In this document: piece after piece, positions 6,997-9,166 of the stretch
Position numbering within the stretch: the stretch's first letter is position 1
Layout: the number at the start of each line of letters is the position of its first letter
Assembly: GCA_030588285.1 (NCBI GenBank)
Contig: JAUUYK010000027.1
Span: 1-9,166 of the forward strand
Reading direction: 5' to 3'
From: Kiritimatiellales bacterium
Lineage (GTDB): Bacteria; Verrucomicrobiota; Kiritimatiellia; Kiritimatiellales; Pontiellaceae
Length of the DNA: 9,166 nucleotides
Position numbers and translations under genes: made by a program
The notes under the pieces: generated by a model
The model's input: the letters and a program-made list of their open reading frames with translations, nothing else
Told to the model about the DNA's origin: nothing
The model's database searches: none

Positions 6997-8025
6997 ATGA
7001 ATACACACCGCCAACGCTTTTTAAATGCCTGCACCTGCCAACCGACCGACCGACCGCCCATCTGGATGATGCGCCAAGCAGGGCGCTCGTTACCGGAATA
7101 TATGAAACTTAAAGAGGGGTATAAGTTTACCGAACTCGTCCAAAGCCCCGAGCTCGCTGCCGAAGTAACCCTCCAGCCCATCCGCCGATTTGGCTACGAT
7201 GCCGCCGTTATTTTTTCCGACATTCTCGTCGTCGCCGAAGCAATGGGCCAGAAGTATGAGCTGCTCGACCAAGGCGGCGTGAAAATGGACTTTAAGCTTA
7301 ACTCTAAGGCCGATGTGGATCGGCTCGATCCCACCAACGTGCTCGATCACATCAGCTATACCCCCGAGGCGATCAAAGAAGTCCGTAAAGAACTCGGCAA
7401 CGAACGCGCCATTATCGGCTTTGCCGGTTCGCCCTGGACCCTCGCCTCCTTCATGGTCGAAGGTGGAAGTTCGCGCGATAACCTGCGCTCCCGCGCCATG
7501 CTCTATAACGAACCCAAACTCTTCCACGCCCTTCTCGAAAAAATAACCACCGCCACCATCATCTACCTCAAGGCACAAATTGCCGCCGGGGCCGATGTGA
7601 TCCAACTCTTCGACAGCCAAGGCGGAACCCTCGCCCCCAATAAATTTTGGGACATTTCCGGACGCTGGATGCAACAGATCATCGAAGCGATCAATGGCGA
7701 AGTCCCCGTCCTTGTTTTTGCCCGCAACGTGCACCACAACTTCAACAAAGTCGTGCAAACCGGCGCCAACGTGCTCGGCATCGACTGGAGCATCAGCCTC
7801 GCCGAGGTCTGCAACGAAATCCCCGACACCGTCGCCGTGCAAGGCAACCTCGATCCCGCCCTACTCATTGCCACGCCCGAAGCCGCCGCCGCAGAAACAC
7901 AGAAAATTCTCGACCAAATGCGCGGGCGCAACGGCTTTATCTTCAACCTCGGCCACGGCGTCCCCCCCGAAGCCAACATCGAGTCCATCCAAGCCATCGC
8001 CAAAACCGTACAAAACTGGAAATAG
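6997..8025 (+). CDS. hemE: Uroporphyrinogen III decarboxylase
   Basis: The enzyme removes four acetate carboxyls from uroporphyrinogen III to give coproporphyrinogen III in the cytoplasm, without a cofactor. The 342 residues match the usual length. The N-terminal signature PPIWMMRQAGRSLPEY supplies R26 and R30, equivalents of human Arg37 and Arg41. D75 in IFSDI matches the essential Asp86. GSPWTLASFMVEGG, LFDSQGG (S207) and NLGHG (H320) complete the active-site set. Two normally conserved tyrosines differ: Phe152 where human Tyr164 sits, and Ser31 in AGRYLPEY. The rest is intact, so the protein is probably functional. The start fits the family's N-terminus, but I see no Shine-Dalgarno in the ATCTAATCCCC before the ATG; the right arm of an inverted repeat ends 11 bases upstream. 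hemN follows in the same direction, giving two consecutive pathway steps. The gene is likely co-transcribed with the gene at 5803. Confidence 0.97.
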   Translation: MNTHRQRFLNACTCQPTDRPPIWMMRQAGRSLPEYMKLKEGYKFTELVQSPELAAEVTLQPIRRFGYDAAVIFSDILVVAEAMGQKYELLDQGGVKMDFKLNSKADVDRLDPTNVLDHISYTPEAIKEVRKELGNERAIIGFAGSPWTLASFMVEGGSSRDNLRSRAMLYNEPKLFHALLEKITTATIIYLKAQIAAGADVIQLFDSQGGTLAPNKFWDISGRWMQQIIEAINGEVPVLVFARNVHHNFNKVVQTGANVLGIDWSISLAEVCNEIPDTVAVQGNLDPALLIATPEAAAAETQKILDQMRGRNGFIFNLGHGVPPEANIESIQAIAKTVQNWK

Positions 8026-8026
8026 A

Positions 8027-8100
8027 AACCACAGAAAACAGCGAATACACGGAACGTCAGAAGGGAATAAAATTCCGTACATTCAGCGTCTATCGTGGTT
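8027..8100. repeat. Long imperfect inverted repeat filling the gap between hemE and hemN
   Basis: The left arm (8027-8054) starts AACCACAGAAAACAGCGAAT and ends ACACGGAA. The right arm (8073-8100), read in reverse, starts AACCACGATAGACGCTGAAT and ends GTACGGAA. The arms agree at 19 of 28 positions, best at both ends. The 18-base loop region includes a small nested hairpin, GGAAT/ATTCC (8064-8068 and 8072-8076). It begins one base after the hemE stop and ends 12 bases before the hemN ATG. Arm sequences resemble those at 6915-6985, so both belong to one dispersed family. Confidence 0.8.
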
Positions 8101-8112
8101 TTAATACGCTTT

Positions 8113-9166
8113 ATGAATCCAATAACCGTCAGCCTCGATCAACTCCGAAAATATAACATCCCCGGACCGCGCTACACCTCCTATCCACCCGCCACGCATT
8201 TCACCGAAGAGTTTCAGCTTTCCAACTTCACCGCTCAAGTTTCAAGCCCCCTTTCCCTCTATTTCCACCTCCCCTTCTGCGCCAAACAATGCCTCTACTG
8301 CGGTTGCACCAACATCGTCACCGGCGATCAAACCAAAAGCGCGGAATACCTCGGCTATCTCCAACGCGAAATCGAAATGCGCGCAGCCCATATTGCCGAC
8401 CACTCCGAAGTCGTTCAAATCCAACTCGGCGGCGGAACCCCCACCTTTCTACGGGCCGAAGAAATTGAACAACTCGGAGAACTGGTGCGCACCCATTTTC
8501 CAATGGGAAAAACCATCGAAGCAGGCGTCGAAATCGATCCACGTTGCCTCACCCTTGAAAAAGTTCAGGCCCTGCGCAACGCCGGCTTCAACCGCGCCTC
8601 GCTCGGCGTGCAAGACACCGATCCCGCCGTACAGAAAATTATTGCCCGCATCCAACCGCTCGAACAAGTGGCTCAGGCCAACCAATGGTTACGCGAAAGC
8701 GGAATTGAATCGATTAACTTCGATCTCATCTACGGCCTGCCCGGCCAAACCATCGAATCGTTCAACCAAACCATCGACGACGTGCTCTCGCTCTCCCCCG
8801 ACCGCTTCGCCGTCTATAGCTACGCGCATATTCCATGGATTAAATCCTTCCAAAAAAGCTTTGAAGACCAACTGCCCAACGTCGAAACCAAGCTACAGCT
8901 TCTCCAGCTCGCCATCGAAAAGCTCACCCGAGCAGGCTATGTCTACATTGGCATGGATCACTTTGCAAAACCCGAAGACGCCATGTCGCAAGCCCTCGCC
9001 GACGGAACACTGCAACGCAACTTCCAAGGCTACAGCACGCTTAAAGGCGTCGACCTCCACGGCATGGGCATGTCGTCCATCTCGCATGTCGATGGGCGCT
9101 ACCTGCAAAATAATAAAGAGCTCGATGCCTACTACGCTGATCTTGATGCCGGACAGCTTCCGCTCC
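8113..9166 (+). CDS. hemN: Oxygen-independent coproporphyrinogen III oxidase (radical SAM), 3' end cut by window
   Basis: HemN oxidatively decarboxylates two propionates of coproporphyrinogen III to vinyls, giving protoporphyrinogen IX, with S-adenosylmethionine and a [4Fe-4S] cluster instead of oxygen. The 351 visible residues begin MNPITVSLDQLRKYNIPGPRY. The cluster motif LYFHLPFCAKQCLYCGC has C56, C60 and C63 plus C65, matching the CX3CX2CXC pattern of true HemN. GGGTPTFL, GVEIDPR, LGVQDTDP and FDLIYGLPGQT follow. YAHIPWI, GMDHFAKPEDA, RNFQGYST and LHGMGMSSIS are HemN hallmarks that separate it from the HemW haem chaperone. By comparison with E. coli HemN (457 residues), about 100 C-terminal residues lie outside the window. 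The start matches the family's N-terminus, yet no Shine-Dalgarno is visible in TTAATACGCTTT before the ATG. It lies 87 bases after hemE and is likely co-transcribed. Confidence 0.97.
   Translation, partial: MNPITVSLDQLRKYNIPGPRYTSYPPATHFTEEFQLSNFTAQVSSPLSLYFHLPFCAKQCLYCGCTNIVTGDQTKSAEYLGYLQREIEMRAAHIADHSEVVQIQLGGGTPTFLRAEEIEQLGELVRTHFPMGKTIEAGVEIDPRCLTLEKVQALRNAGFNRASLGVQDTDPAVQKIIARIQPLEQVAQANQWLRESGIESINFDLIYGLPGQTIESFNQTIDDVLSLSPDRFAVYSYAHIPWIKSFQKSFEDQLPNVETKLQLLQLAIEKLTRAGYVYIGMDHFAKPEDAMSQALADGTLQRNFQGYSTLKGVDLHGMGMSSISHVDGRYLQNNKELDAYYADLDAGQLPL

Noticed and set aside
6770..7006. Minus-strand open frame with an NHERHEVHE-like peptide
   Set aside because: The peptide is only the translation of the inverted repeat before hemE, running into the antisense of the upstream gene.
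7090..7842. 250-codon open frame antisense to hemE
   Set aside because: It is fully covered by the certain hemE gene, and its Gly/Asp/Val-rich product looks like the shadow of that codon pattern.
7647..8156. Plus-strand open frame overlapping the end of hemE, with an ETTENSEYTE-like peptide
   Set aside because: It is an alternate frame of hemE extended through the second inverted repeat; Arg/Pro-rich, low-complexity and without a start signal.
8113..9166. HemW (haem chaperone) instead of HemN
   Set aside because: The fourth cysteine C65 and the GMDHFA, RNFQGYST and GMGMSSIS blocks are those of true HemN.

Overview
The window is a gene-dense bacterial chromosome segment with moderate GC content. 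It carries six protein-coding genes: one partial at the left edge on the minus strand, four complete, and one partial at the right edge. Gram-negative envelope: the left-edge gene encodes a signal peptide followed by what looks like the first strands of an outer-membrane beta-barrel. The very large putative PPi-type PEP carboxykinase, the oxygen-independent haem route (HemN) and the 'AACCACGAAAGACA'-type intergenic inverted repeats together suggest an anaerobic or facultative member of the PVC group, perhaps Kiritimatiellota. That placement is inference from recall, not from a search.

Layout: 1-187 (minus) is the start of an exported beta-barrel protein. 188-547 is a non-coding, AT-richer divergent spacer. 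548-2098 (plus) is a zinc amidohydrolase of the D-aminoacylase / N-acyl-D-amino-acid deacylase family. 2099-2199 is a spacer with a perfect 9-3-9 palindrome. 2200-5649 (plus) is a 1149-residue protein that I read as PPi-dependent phosphoenolpyruvate carboxykinase, closed by a strong intrinsic terminator at 5662-5688. 5735-5748 is an FNR/CRP-like box. 5803-6906 (plus) is a two-domain YjgF/Rid-fold protein of chorismatase-like build. 6997-8025 (plus) is hemE. 8113-9166 (plus, cut by the window) is hemN.

How they fit: the last three genes run in the same direction with gaps of 90 and 87 bases and no terminator between them, so they are probably co-transcribed as a haem-related unit. HemE makes coproporphyrinogen III and HemN converts it to protoporphyrinogen IX without oxygen. 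The FNR-like box ahead of the first gene would suit oxygen control of such a unit. Both gaps are filled almost end to end by the same family of long imperfect inverted repeat, and the two genes behind the repeats lack a visible Shine-Dalgarno sequence, while the other four genes have one. The D-aminoacylase and PEP carboxykinase genes look like separate transcription units. No mobile element, CRISPR array, tRNA or rRNA was seen. I found no clear multi-gene novel system; the most unusual items are the repeat-filled spacers, the chorismatase-like protein next to haem genes, and the 130-kDa-class PEP carboxykinase.
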